DNA of 64,000 bases from Marthasterias glacialis (lineage: Eukaryota; Echinodermata; Asteroidea; Forcipulatida; Asteriidae): NCBI GenBank assembly GCA_911728455.2, contig OU452234.1, positions 9,447,531 through 9,511,530 of the forward strand, written 5' to 3'. Positions 20,891 to 33,800 of the stretch are shown piece after piece (position 1 is the first letter of the stretch; every line of letters begins with the position of its first letter). The position numbers and the translations under genes were made by a program. The notes below the pieces were generated by a model. It had not been told where the DNA came from and searched no databases. It was given only the letters and a program-made list of their open reading frames with translations.

Positions 20891-22395
20891 AAATTTTGGA
20901 GGAATGAAACATTTAAAGCAACAAAATGGTCACTATGAGACACCGTATAACACATGGTTTTGATTTTGTTTGATATATTGAAAGTGAAATCAAATAAAAC
21001 CTTTAAATATGAATATGAAAATAATTAAAAAGAGCTTTATCATATGTATTTCATGGGGACTTCCGGTTTGGGCAGGAAGCGAGGTCAACTCAGGTCACTA
21101 AGAATTATAAAGAACCGCATACATTTATTGTAACTCGACTCCTGGAGGAAAAACAAGTTACCTTTTTGGTTTTAACTGCCAGGAAAAACAATGTTTTCGT
21201 GCTTTACAAAGTGTACCTTTTCCACGCAGTGCAATTGGCTGCCGCCAGGTTGTGTGTTCAAAATAGTATTCATATTGCCTTTTATCAAAACATTAACCCT
21301 TGCTGCCCTCCGTTTTGTTCGGCATCTATTCGGTGTCAATAAAACAAAGTGTGTATCGCTAAAGAACGTTGGTGGCGCTATATCAAATTAACGGTCTTAT
21401 TTTAACATCACGAACACTGGTGTACTGTACAGTCAATCTGACATTTGACAGATTCAAATTCCGAGCTCATTATCTGTATTAAAAAGTTCAAAAGTTTTAT
21501 AAAAACTACCCCACTTTGATAAATATCATAAACACTAGTGTGCACGGCTAAAGAAATACACGGACATTTTGAAAGGCGATGACTTTACTTTTAAACTTTA
21601 CTTTTAAACAGATTTACTCAGCGTATCCCGACAACAACTCTCGCGGGGGTAAAGTGCCTCTGGCCCCGCTGTTGCACACTTGTGACTCTCGTATGTAAGC
21701 ACGTACGTGATCGGTATAATAGAACGAAAGACGATCATTTTGTGAATTGCATTTTCTCCACCATTATACTTCAAACAACTCACGTGAGCATGTGATCGTC
21801 TCAGTAAAGTCTCCTCTTCCTCTCCCTGTCACAATTAAGCCACCAGAATGACATAAAGGGAAACATTTCCACTCTGAACTTGGCATGACTTACATGTTTT
21901 TCTTTGCGTCACACACACACACGCAGAACTTAACAACACACCGCAAAGTTCGATGAACTGTGACAAGACCTGACTTGTTGCGTGTATGTATATACACAGC
22001 ATGAAGTAAAAGCCTAGAGTGCACACGCACGAGGTGCAATACAGTAAGGTAACTGTATATACTCTATCGGCGATCGCGCTAAAAACGGCACTTTTCACCT
22101 TAATATAACTTTGTTATGCAACGGCCAATTTTGTTTAAATTTCACAATTAGGCTTTTATAGTCGTTATCTATTACCAAAAAATTCAACACGTAGTTTGCT
22201 AAAAAAAAAAATTGAAATAAAAAAAAATATATTTTTAAACTCGTCGTCGTAACAAACTGTAACATTTGATGACGTCATCAATGTAATATTTTCAAAGGTC
22301 ATAAACTACCTTTTACTTCGTACACTGAAACCATGTCCAAATTCTGTTTCATATTGACTCCACAGCTTAAATTCTGACTTTTTAGGCATTTTTGG
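20891..22395. other. Non-coding DNA, no gene seen
   Basis: Includes one more CTTCCGGTTTGGGCAGGAAG scrap near 21061 and a CRE palindrome GATGACGTCATC near 22268. Open frames of 66 and 87 codons (21191-21391 plus, 21835-22098 minus) have no recognisable motif. Confidence 0.45.
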
Positions 22396-22690
22396 CTTCA
22401 ACTTCCGGTTTGAACCGGAAGACAAGGTCAAGTTGGGGTCATCTCTGTGAGACATTTAATTATTTTTCAAAGACCTTTCCGATGAGGTATAGATTGTAAA
22501 AATCCATTGTGTACTTCAGGAGTTATGATTTTTTTAATTATTAAACTTTGATTTAACGTAATTCGACACCAGATGACGTCATGATGACGTCATTGTTCAA
22601 GTGCCGTCTTCAAGTTAAGGTTCAAGTATGTGCCAAGTTTCAAGGTTCAATTCATTTTCAATCTTGAGTTATCTTTTGGATATAAGTTCC
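22396..22690. repeat. Dispersed repeat, copy 2 (CRE-rich)
   Basis: Second copy of the 20606 family, with an intact CCGGTTTGAACCGG palindrome and GATGACGTCATGATGACGTC. It ends where the GAA microsatellite begins, so the microsatellite may mark the element's tail. Confidence 0.75.
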
Positions 22691-22693
22691 CGG

Positions 22694-22706
22694 GAAGAAG
22701 AAGAAG

Positions 22707-22736
<30 letters not shown>
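22694..22736. repeat. (GAA)n microsatellite
   Basis: About 14 uninterrupted GAA triplets at 22694-22736, followed by an A-run at 22746-22760. The E- or R-rich open frames across it are by-products. Confidence 0.95.
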
Positions 22737-22739
<3 letters not shown>

Positions 22740-23163
22740 AAGTAAAAAAAAAAAAAAAAACTCGAACAATAACAAGAGGTCTTCGGCGGTTGGCCGAACA
22801 CCTAATAAATAGATGTCACTGTACTTTTTACCAAAAAAATCAAACCATATTGAAAGTCTTACTCTTAGGTCATCAGAAAGAGTTAAAAGTGCACTTAAGT
22901 AAATTCCCGGACTGGAGTTTATTTTTCGTGTGTGTTCCGGGGGAAAAGTAGAGAGGTTCTACACTCATAATACCATCTTCCGCCTGACTTAGATCAAACA
23001 AATTAAGTTGATGAAAAGGCTATGAACGAGTAACGGTATACCAATAAAAAAAAATCCCTTTAATTTTTGTTTCTTTATATTTTATATAAAGGACAACTGA
23101 GATGACCGAAAGTAGGTTAATTACATAAACTGAAAACTGAATCGCCACTCAGCCTGAATCTTT
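22737..23163. other. Non-coding DNA, no gene seen
   Basis: AT-rich, with A-runs near 22746 and 23046. Nothing recognised. Confidence 0.45.
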
Positions 23164-23167
23164 TCAA

Positions 23168-23520
23168 CCTTATCAGGACAGTGCTTTTATTTTTTTGATG
23201 TGCGGGGACTTGGGGCACACATATAGTGCCCCCATCCGTATTTTCCAAAGTGTTCGACTTATATTGATGAAACTTTCCATAAAATTAATGTTCATTTCAC
23301 CGAGTTCAACATGATGACGACAAAACAATTCCAAAAAATCGTCCTTTGAGGGAGTTTTTAGCTGTTCCGACATAGCAGTCGGAACAGGTTTTGTTTTCGT
23401 CAAGATTTTTATTGTTTATACTTTGTTTGTCTCAAAATTCCATAGCATTTGTACACGTTTTTGTTCGGTCCTAATTTGTAAATATGACACACTCAAATCC
23501 TATACTAAATTAAAGCTTAG
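23168..23520 (-). mobile_element. Partial copy of the TTAA-type element at 24546-25414, inverted
   Basis: Begins TCAA|CCTTATCAGGAC, a one-base variant of the terminus CCCTATCAGGACC. It continues through GTATTTTCCAAAGTGTTCGA and TTCATTTCACCGAGTTC, matching the right end of the full element in reverse. Similarity fades after about 23330 and is only patchy to 23520. An 8-bp-stem hairpin (GTTCCGAC/GTCGGAAC) lies at 23364-23385. Confidence 0.6.
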
Positions 23521-24541
23521 GACATGAAGTTATAAAATAAATTTGGTTGAAATTTTTCATTAATTTGCCGAACGGATGTCAACGAGGCCACACTAGCTGT
23601 TGATGTGATTTCGTAAATCTCCAGAAATGATACCAAACCGTACAACTATATTATTTTTGGAGGATTGGGGAGTTTTCGAGATATCAAAATCAACGTTCAA
23701 ATGCTTAATTGCATGAATTAAATGTCATGAGGCAAACAGTTCCTTGTGCGCTCGATCGTCGTGGCAAAGGTTCATGGGTGATCCTCAACAAAAATGTACT
23801 CAGTAATAAAAAGACGCATCACACACAAACATAATGTTAAACATTTTAATATAAAATGACCCTCAATGGTAATCATTTCAAACAACAAGCAATGTTTATG
23901 ATATTTAAAATTTCTTTAAATAAATCAAAATACAACCAAAATGATGTGACATTTATCTGCAGCATTTGATGTATTTTTTCAGGATAGTTGTATTCTCACA
24001 GATCTTTTTTAAACTAAATCTACAACCCTCCTTGGTCTGATACCAGCTGGTTGTCCATCCAACTTCTCAGAGTCAACCACATCACAGCTTATTTAGAGGC
24101 ATGTCAAAACATGTACCCTCTAAGATAATGTCAACATTACTATTACCCCCATCACTGACCACACTACTGGTGCATTATGAAGTAAATTGCATATTTACTG
24201 TATCAATAGCTAATGTGAACCGAACTTGTGTGTAATATCAATATTTAGAGCAACTTTCAGCATTACTTTGAATACTTTATTTTATCAGGAACAACCAATG
24301 TATGATATTGACTTTGCATTAGTAATAGTACATGTACATTAATTGTGTGTATACAGTTTACTTCCACTAAATACCAGGGCACCAGAACATAATGGTAAGC
24401 TGGTTCTGCTCAGCAATGTTTTTTTTCTGAGCAAAGAAAATTCCTGCGCTTTGCGCTTTAAAGAGTCAATGAAGCTACAATTTAGATAGCATATTACACG
24501 AGAGTTATGACATACAGAAATATTACATTGAAATGTTAATT
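23521..24541. other. Non-coding DNA, no gene seen
   Basis: AT-rich, with no repeat or open frame worth calling. A minus-strand frame of 84 codons at 24339-24593 overlaps the next element's end and has no motif. Confidence 0.45.
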
Positions 24542-24545
24542 CTAA

Positions 24546-25414
24546 CCCTATCAGGACCGAGGGGGGGGGGGCCACAATGTGCCCCCCTACCAATTTTTTT
24601 CCGGTAACTTTTTAACGCTAAGTCCGATCACCGCGAAATTTTCTGACTTTTCCTTAAATATATTTAGAATCATATTGGCAAAAAATAATTGATAACGGGG
24701 GTTAGCTGTTGCCATGGCAACCATTTGTTTGACCTTGGGTCACACGATTTTACTGCTTTTTAGTGATTTTTAAGACTTTTTGGACATAATTTCCACTTAT
24801 TTTATGTTTTTTTGCCAGAAAAGTGATATGGGTGAGTCACGTGATAGTCTGAAATGGTTTTGGGAATTCAAAATGGCCGCCATTTTTGGCGGCCATCTTG
24901 GATTTTGTGTTTTCAGCCTGTAATTAGGGCGTCAAATTATATCAAGTTTTTTAACAATGGAACATTTTCAACCTGCTAATTTATTACTTTTCAGACCCCA
25001 AAAATGTTCAGATTTGTCAATCAAGCCTTATTATTTCTCCCTGGGCCCTTGGCGGCGGCCATTTTGATGATTAAGTGAAAAAACGCAAAAAAACATTTTT
25101 TTCCCGAAAATGGGATAAACTAATGAATTATTATGCCCCCTGAAGATAACTCCAGTGACTAAATTAGGTTCAAATTATATTTATCTTGTTAAAATATACA
25201 AGTTTGCCAAGTTTCAAAACATTCAGACAAAAAATACAGAAGTTATGGCAAAAACACGATTTTTGACCAAAAATTGGCAAAAAACAGTCAAAAACGCCCT
25301 CTAGTGACGTCATCATGTAGAACTCGGTGAAATGAACATTTGTGGCAAGTTTCATCAAAATCGGTCGAACACTTTGGAAAATACGGGGGGGGGGGGCATA
25401 GGGTCCTGATAGGG
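24546..25414. mobile_element. TTAA-type non-autonomous DNA transposon, 869 bp
   Basis: Ends CCCTATCAGGACC (24546) and GGTCCTGATAGGG (to 25414) are perfect inverted complements. Each has a G-run just inside (GAGGGGGGGGGGGCC; ACGGGGGGGGGGGGC). The right flank is TTAA (25415-25418) and the left flank CTAA (24542-24545), consistent with a TTAA duplication with one change. The interior holds GGCCGCCATTTTTGGCGGCC-type palindromes and no transposase. The ends resemble the element at 1074 in starting CCC next to TTAA (piggyBac or Kolobok type). Confidence 0.75.
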
Positions 25415-25481
25415 TTAAGATTCACTAGTCTAGCACCTTGGTACAACATTCAATATATGTGTGTGACGTGATCTACCACAT

Positions 25482-25661
25482 CTACAACCGAGGGAGATGG
25501 CATGTGGTCTTTCACTTGATGTGGTCCTACAACCAAGAGAGATGGTGATGTGGTCTTTCACTTGATATTTTCCTACAACCAAGGGAGATGACATGTGTTC
25601 TTTTACATGTACCTGATGTGGTTCTACAACTGAAGTAGATGGCGATGTGGTCTTTTACCTG
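25482..25661. repeat. Four-unit tandem repeat of about 46 bp
   Basis: The phrase CTACAAC(C/T)GA/AAG..GAGATG..ATGTGGTCTTT recurs from 25482, 25527, 25573 and 25624 with spacing 45-51 bp. Its flanks up to 25824 have nothing else. Confidence 0.75.
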
Positions 25662-25824
25662 CGGATCATGTTGTCCAATGTCATCTTTATGATGTACAGC
25701 TGTTGTATAGCTCACTATAGCTAACATCACTCCTGTAAATCCAAGCATCATGAAATAAATGAAATTAATACTAATAATTAAATATATGAATGATGTGACG
25801 TAGTTTTACATTATTAAAACCCTG

Positions 25825-26155
25825 GCGTCTGCGGGGAGGTTAAAAAATAATCCACATTTTACCAAATATGGTCATAATTTTTTTTTCAATGGGCTATTAA
25901 GGCCAAGATTCCATGTAATCTTAACCCCTGGTATACCCCACAAGCCTGTAGACTCCCATTGGCCAGACCCTAACCACTGCAGAGTAAAGAGTGTTGAAAG
26001 ACAGCAGCCACCTGTCTCAGTGTAGTAATTGATTGACCTTGTGCTAAGGATCCTTGGCACAGGGCAGTATGCAATTTGTGAAAACAGCTTGTGCGGCACG
26101 TGGATCTTAAATAACACAAGTCTAAGTTTTTCGCTGGCACTCCAATTCACCCCCC
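25825..26155. mobile_element. Partial second copy of the 1074-1530 element
   Basis: Matches 1085-1405 in the same orientation: TTACCAAATATGGTCA, GGCCAAGATTCCATGTAATC, GACAGCAGCCACCTGTCTCA and AACACAAGTCTAAGT occur in order. The right third and terminus are missing or replaced after the shared GGCACTCCAATTCAC at about 26150. The left end near 25825 reads AACCCTGGCGTCTGCGGGG, diverged from the first copy. Confidence 0.75.
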
Positions 26156-26502
26156 ACAGTGATTTATAATGGAAAAACTTACCACCAGTCTTCAAAGATT
26201 AACACGTTTAAAAAAATGGACCAATAAATTGTTCTCGTGAAGTAAATCTCAATTCAACTATACTTGTTGCGAATATCCTTTTTTGTTTGCGGCACACGAT
26301 TATGAATTATGCTAAAGAACATGGTATTTTAAGGCTTAACCAATAATGTTTTTGCTTTCAAAAACATTATGTCTATAGTGTCACCATACAGTGGAAGCGG
26401 TAAACATTTTTGCGACAACTCCTAAATTGTGGCAACGTCACTTACATTAAAGGGCTATAAGGTCACCACATTCAGGCAAAATTGACTAGGCACTCCAGCT
26501 TT
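26156..26502. other. Spacer before the satellite array
   Basis: AT-rich unique-looking sequence, no gene or repeat recognised. Confidence 0.45.
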
Positions 26503-27840
26503 ACTTCAGCATACTAGACTCAGTAAGTGAAGTACACTCCCAGGTGAGCAGGGTCATGATGTCACCCCACTTCAGCACATTACACTCGGTAGGTGACGTA
26601 GAGTCCCAGGTGGGCAGGGTCATGATGTCACCTCACTTCAGCACATTACACTCAGTAGGTGACGTATAGTCCCAGATGAGCAGAGTCATGATGTCACCCC
26701 ACATCAGCACACTAGACTCAGTAGGTGAAGTAGAGTCCAAGGGGAGCAGGGTCATGATGTCACCCCACTTCAGCACATTACACTCGGTAGGTGACTTAGA
26801 GTCCCAGGTGGGCAGGGTCATGATGTCAGCCCACTTCAGCACATTACACTCGGTAGGTGAAGTAGAGTCCCAGGTGGGCAGGGACATGATGTCACCCCAC
26901 TTCAGCACATTACACTCGGCAGGTGACATAAGAGTCCCAGATGGGCAGGGTCATGATGTCACCCAACTTAAGCAAACTAGACTCAGAAGGTGAAGTAGAG
27001 TCCAAGAGGCGCAGGGTCATGATGTCACCCCACTTCAGCAAATTAGACTCGGTAGGTGACATAGAGCCCCAGGTGGGCAGGGTCATGATGTCACCCCACT
27101 TCAGCAAATTAAACTCAGTAGGTGACATAAGAGTCCCAGGTGGGCAGGGTCAAGATGTCACCCCACTTCAGCACATTACACTCGGTAGGTGAAGTAGAGT
27201 CCCAGGCGTGCAGGGTCATGATGTCACCCCACTTCAGCACATTACACTTGGTAGGTGACGTAGAGCCCCAGGTGGGCAGGGTCATGATGTCACCCCACTT
27301 CAGCACACTGGACTCAGTAGGTGAAGAAGAGTCCCAGGTGAGCAGGGTCATGATGTCACCCCACTTCAGCACATTACACTCGGTAGGTGACTTAGAGTCC
27401 CAGGTGGGCAGGGTCATGATGTCACCCCACTTCAACACATTACACTCGGTAGGTGAAGTAGAGTCCAAGGTGGGCAGGGTCTTGATGTCACCCCACTTCA
27501 GCAAACTCAACTCGTTAGATGAAGTAGAGTCCCAGGTGGGCAGGGTCATGATGTCACCCCACTTCAGCACATTACACTCGGTAGGTGACGTAGTGTCCAG
27601 GGTGGGCAGGGTCATGATGTCACCCCACTTAAGCACAATACACACGGCAGGTGAAGTAAAGTCCCAGTTGGGCAGGGTCATGATGTCACCCCACTTCAGC
27701 ACATTACACTCGGTAGGTGACGTAGTGTCCCAGGTGGGCAGGGTCATGATGTCACCCAACTTCAGCACACTAGACTCACTAGGTGAAGTAGAGTCCAAGG
27801 GGCGCAGGGTCATGATGTCACCCCACTTCAGCAAATTAGA
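26503..27840. repeat. Left shoulder of the 66-bp array (diverged monomers)
   Basis: The first monomers differ most from consensus, for example TAGACTCAGTAAGTGAAGTACACTC (given in part: AGTAAGTGAAGTACACTC). Two 67-bp monomers with GACATAAGAGTCCC (near 26926 and 27126) break the reading frame. No higher-order boundary motif occurs until 27841. Confidence 0.85.
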
Positions 27841-30800
27841 CTAGGTAGGTGACATAGAGTCCCAGGTGGGCAGGGTCATGATGTCACCCCACTTCAGCAC
27901 ATTACACTCGGTAGGTGAAGTAGAGTCCAAGGTGGGCAGGGTCTTGATGTCACCCCACTTCAGCACACTCAACTCGTTAGATGAAGTAGAGTCCCAGGTG
28001 GGCAGGGTCATCATGTCACCCCACTTCAGCACATTACACTCGGTAGGTGACGTAGTGTCCGAGGTGGGCAGGGTCATAATGTCACCCCACTTCAGCACAT
28101 TACACTCGGTAGGTGACGTAGTGTCCGAGGTGGGCAGGGTCATGATGTCACCCCACTTAAGCACATTACACTCGGCAGGTGAAGTAAAGTCCCAGTTGGG
28201 CAGGGTCATGATGTCACCCCACTTCAGCACATTACACTCGGTAGGTGAAGTAGAGTCCCAGGCGGGCAGGGTCATGATGTCACCCCACTTCAGCACATTA
28301 CACTCGGTAGGTGACGTAGAGCCCCAGGTGGGCAGGGTCATGATGTCACCCCACTTCAGCACACTAGACTCAGTAGGTGAAGAAGAGTCCCAGGTGAGCA
28401 GGGTAATGATGTCACCCCACTTCAGCACATTACGATCGGTAGGTGAATTAGAGTCCCACGGGAGCAGGGTCATGATGTCACCCCACTTCAGCACATTACA
28501 CTCCGTAGGTGAAGAAGAGTCCCTGGTGGGCAGGGTCATGATGTCACCCCACTTCAGCAAATTACACTCGATAGGTGAAGTAGTGTCCCAGCCCAGGTGG
28601 GCAGGTTTTTGATGTCACCCCACTTCAGCACATTACACTCGGCAGGTGAAGTAAAGTCCCAGTTGGGCAGGGACATGATGTCACCCCACTTCAGCACATT
28701 ACACTCGGTAGGTGAAGTAGAGTCCCAGGCGGGCAGGGTCATGATGTCACCCCACTTCAGCACATTACACTCGGTAGGTGACGTAGAGCCCCAGGTGGGC
28801 AGGGTCATGATGTCACCCCACTTCAGCACACTAGACTCAGTAGGTGAAGAAGAGTCCCAGGTGAGCAGGGTCATGATGTCACCCCACTTCAGCACATTAC
28901 GATCGGTAGGTGAATTAGAGTCCCACGGGAGCAGGGTCATGATGTCACCCCACTTCAGCACATTACACTCCGTAGGTGAAGAAGAGTCCCAGGTGGGCAG
29001 GGTCATGATGTCACCCCACTTAAGCACATTACACTCGGCAGGTGAAGTAAAGTCGAAGCTGGGCAGCGTCATGATGTCACCCCACTTCAGCACTATACAC
29101 TCGGTAGGTGAAGTAGAGTCCCAGTTGGGCAGGGTCATGATGTCACCCCACTTCAGCACATTACACTCGGTAGGTGACGTAGTGTCCGAGGTGGGCAGGG
29201 TCATGATGTCACCCCACTTAAGCACATTACACTCGGCAGGTGAAGTAAAGTCCAAGTTGGGCAGGGTCATGTTGTCACCCCACTTCAGCACATTACACTC
29301 GGTAGGTGACGTAGTGTCCCAGGTGGGCAGGTTCATGATGTCACCCAACTTCAGCACACTAGACTCACTAGGTGAAGTAGAGTCCAAGGGGCGCAGGGTC
29401 ATGATGTCACCCCACTTCAGCAAATTAGACTCACTAGGTGGAGTAGAGTCCAAGGGGCGCAGGGTCATGATGTCACCCCACTTCAGCAAATTAGACTAGG
29501 TAGGTGACATAGAGTCCCAGATGGGCAGGGTCATGATGTCACCAAACTTCAGCACATTACACGCGGTATGTGAAGTAGAGTCCAAGGTGGGCAGGGTCTT
29601 GATGTCACCCCACTTCAGCACACTCAACTCGTTAGATGAAGTAGAGTCCCAGGTGGGCAGGGTCATGATGTCACCCCACTTCAGCACATTACACTCGGAA
29701 GGTGACGTAGTGTCCGAGGTGGGCAGGGTCATGATGTCACCCCACTTAAGCACATTACACTCGGCAGGTGAAGTAGAGTCCCAGTTGGGCAGGGTCATGA
29801 TGTCACCCCACTTCAGCACACTCAACTCGTTAGATGAAGTAGAGTCCCAGGTGGGCAGGGTCATGATGTCACCCCACTTCAGCACATTACACTCCGTAGG
29901 TGACGTAGTGTCCGAGGTGGGCAGGGTCATGTCACCCCACTTAAGCACATTACACTCGGCAGGTGAAGTAAAGTCCCAGTTGGGCAGGGTCATGATGTCA
30001 CCCCACTTCAGCACATTACACTCGGTAGGTGAAGTAGAGTCCCAGGCGGGCAGGGTCATGATGTCACCCCACTTCAGCACATTACACTCGGTAGGTGACG
30101 TAGAGCCCCAGGTGGGCAGGGTTATGATGTCACCCCACTTCAGCACACTACACTCAGTAGGTGAAGAAGAGTCCCAGGTGAGCAGGGTAATGATGTCACC
30201 CCACTTCAGCACATTACGATCGGTAGGTGAATTAGAGTCCCACGGGAGCAGGGTCATGATGTCACCCCACTTCAGCACATTACACTCCGTAGGTGAAGAA
30301 GAGTCCCAGGTGGGCAGGGTCATGATGTCACCCCACTTCAGCAAATTACACTCGGTAGGTGAAGTAGAGTCTAAGGTGGGCAGGGTCTTGATGTCACCCC
30401 ACTTCAGCACACTCAACTCGTTAGATGAAGTAGAGTCCCAGGTGGGCAGGGTCATGATGTCACCCCACTTCAGCACATTACACTCGGTAGGTGATGTAGT
30501 GTCCGAGGTGGGCAGGGTCATGATGTCACCCCACTTAAGCACATTACACTCGGCAGGTGAAGTAAAGTCCCAGTTGGGCAGGGTCATGTTGTCACCCCAC
30601 TTCAGCACATTACACTCGGTAGGTGACGTTGTGTCCCAGGTGGGCAGGGTCATGATGTCACCCAACTTCAGCACACTAGACTCACTAGGTGAAGTAGAGT
30701 CCAAGGGGCGCAGGGTCATGATGTCACCCCACTTCAGCAAATTAGACTCGCTAGGTGGAGTAGAGTCCAAGGGGCGCAGGGTCATGATGTCACCCCACTT

Positions 30801-33800
30801 CAGCAAATTAGACTAGGTAGGTGACATAGAGTCCCAGGTGGGCAGGGTCATGATGTCACCAAACTTCAGCACATTACACTCGGTAGGTGAAGTAGAGTCC
30901 AAGGTGGGCAGGGTCTTGATGTCACCCCACTTCAGCACACTCAACTCGTTAGATGAAGTAGAGTCCCAGGTGGGCAGAGTCATGATGTCACCCCACTTCA
31001 GCACATTACACTCGGAAGGTGACGTAGTGTCCGAGGTGGGCAGGGTCATGATGTCACCCCACTTAAGCACATTACACTCGGCAGGTGAAGTAGAGTCCCA
31101 GTTGGGCAGGGTCATGATGTCACCCCACTTCAGCACACTCAACTCGTTAGATGAAGTAGAGTCCCAGGTGGGCAGGGTCATGATGTCACCCCACTTCAGC
31201 ACATTACACTCGGTAGGTGACGTAGTGTCCGAGGTGGGCAGGGTCATGATGTCACCCCACTTAAGCACATTACACTCGGTAGGTGAAGTAGAGTCCCAGG
31301 CGGGCAGGGTCATGATGTCACCCCACTTCAGCACATTACACTCGGTAGGTGACGTAGAGCCCCAGGTGGGCAGGGTCATGATGTCACCCCACTTCAGCAC
31401 ACTACACTCAGTAGGTGAAGAAGAGTCCCAGGTGAGCAGGGTAATGATGTCACCCCACTTCAGCACATTACGATCGGTAGGTGAATTAGAGTCCCACGGG
31501 AGCAGGGTCATGATGTCACCCCACTTCAGCACATTACACTCCGTAGGTGAAGAAGAGTCCCAGGTGGGCAGGGTCATGATGTCACCCCACTTCAGCAAAT
31601 TACACGCGGTAGGTGAAGTAGAGTCCAAGGTGGGCAGGGTCTTGATGTCACCCCACTTCAGCACACTCAACTCGTTAGATGAAGTAAAGTCCCAGGTGGG
31701 CAGGGTCATGATGTCACCCCACTTCAGCACATTACACTCGGTAGGTGACGTAGTGTCCGAGGTGGGCAGGGTCATGATGTCACCCCACTTAAGCACATTA
31801 CACTCGGCAGGTGAAGTAAAGTCCCAGTTGGGCAGGGTCATGATGTCACCCCACTTCAGCACATTACACTCGGTAGGTGAAGTAGAGTCCCAGGCGGGCA
31901 GGGTCATGATGTCACCCCACTTCAGCACATTACACTCGGTAGGTGACGTAGAGCCCCAGGTGGGCAGGGTCATGATGTCACCCCACTTCAGCACATTACG
32001 ATCGGTAGGTGAATTAGAGTCCCACGGGAGCAGGGTCATGATGTCACCCCACTTCAGCACATTACACTCCGTAGGTGAAGTAGAGTCCAAGGTGGGCAGG
32101 GTCTTGATGTCACCCCACTTCAGCACACTCAACTCGTTAGATGAAGTAGAGTCCCAGGTGGGCAGGGTCATGATGTCACCCCACTTCAGCACATTACACT
32201 CGGTAGGTGACGTAGTGTCCGAGGTGGGCAGGGTCATGATGTTTTCCCACTTAAGCACATTACACTCGGCAGGTGAAGTAAAGTCCCAGTTGGGCAGGGT
32301 CGTGATGTCACCCCACTTCAGCACATTACACTCGGTAGGTGATGTAGTGTCCCAGGTGGGCAGGGTCATGATGTCACCCAATTTCAGCACACTAGACTCA
32401 CTAGGTGAAGTAGAGTCCAAGGGGCGCAGGGTCATGATGTCACCCCACTTCAGCAAATTAGACTAGGTAGGTGAAGAAGAGTCCCAGGTGGGCAGGGTCA
32501 TGATGTCACCCCACTTCAGCACATTACGATCGGTAGGTGAATTAGAGTCCCACGGGAGCAGGGTCATGATGTCACCCCACTTCAGCACATTACACTCCGT
32601 AGGTGAAGTAGAGTCCAAGGTGGGCAGGGTCTTGATGTCACCCCACTTCAGCACACTCAACTCGTTAGATGAAGTAGAGTCCCAGGTGGGCAGGGTCATG
32701 ATGTCACCCCACTTCAGCACATTACACTCGGTAGGTGACGTAGTGTCCGAGGTGGGCAGGGTCATGATGTTTTCCCACTTAAGCACATTACACTCGGCAG
32801 GTGAAGTAAAGTCCCAGTTGGGCAGGGTCGTGATGTCACCCCACTTCAGCACATTACACTCGGTAGGTGATGTAGTGTCCCAGGTGGGCAGGGTCATGAT
32901 GTCACCCAATTTCAGCACACTAGACTCACTAGGTGAAGTAGAGTCCAAGGGGCGCAGGGTCATGATGTCACCCCACTTCAGCAAATTAGACTAGGTAGGT
33001 GAAGAAGAGTCCCAGGTGAGCAGGGTAATGATGTCACCCCACTTCAGCACACTAGACTCAGTAGGTGAAGAAGAGTCCCAGGTGAGCAGGGTAATGATGT
33101 CACCCCACTTCAGCACATTACGATCGGTAGGTGAATTAGAGTCCCACGGGAGCAGGGTCATGATGTCACCCCACTTCAGCACATTACACTCCGTAGGTGA
33201 AGAAGAGTCCCAGGTGGGCAGGGTCTTGATGTCACCCCACTTCAGCACACTCAACTCGTTAGATGAAGTAGAGTCCCAGGTGGGCAGGGTCATGATGTCA
33301 CCCAACTTCAGCACATTACACTTAGTAGGTGACGTAGTGTCCGAGGTGGGCAGGGTCATGATGTCACCCCACTTAAGCACATTACACTCGGCAGGTGAAG
33401 TAAAGTCCCAGTTGGGCAGGGTCATGATGTCACCCCACTTCAGCACATTACACTCGGTAGGTGACGTAGTGTCCCAGGTGGGCAGGGTCATGATGTCACC
33501 CAACTTCAGCACACTAGACTCACTAGGTGAAGTAGAGTCCAAGGGGCGCAGGGTCATGATGTCACCCCACTTCAGCAAATTAGACTAGGTAGGTGACATA
33601 GAGTCCCAGGTGGGCAGGGTCATGATGTCACCCCACTTCAGCACATTACACTCGGTAGGTGAAGTAGAGTCCAAGGTGGGCAGGGTCTTGATGTCACCCC
33701 ACTTTAGCACACTCAACTCGTTAGATGAAGTAGAGTCCAAGGTGGGCAGGGTCATGATGTCACCCCACTTCAGCACATTACACTCGGTAGGTGACGTAAT

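Noticed and set aside
22628-22951. Open frame with a poly-Glu or poly-Arg run
   Set aside because: It is a read-through of the GAA microsatellite and the adjacent A-run, with no conserved part.
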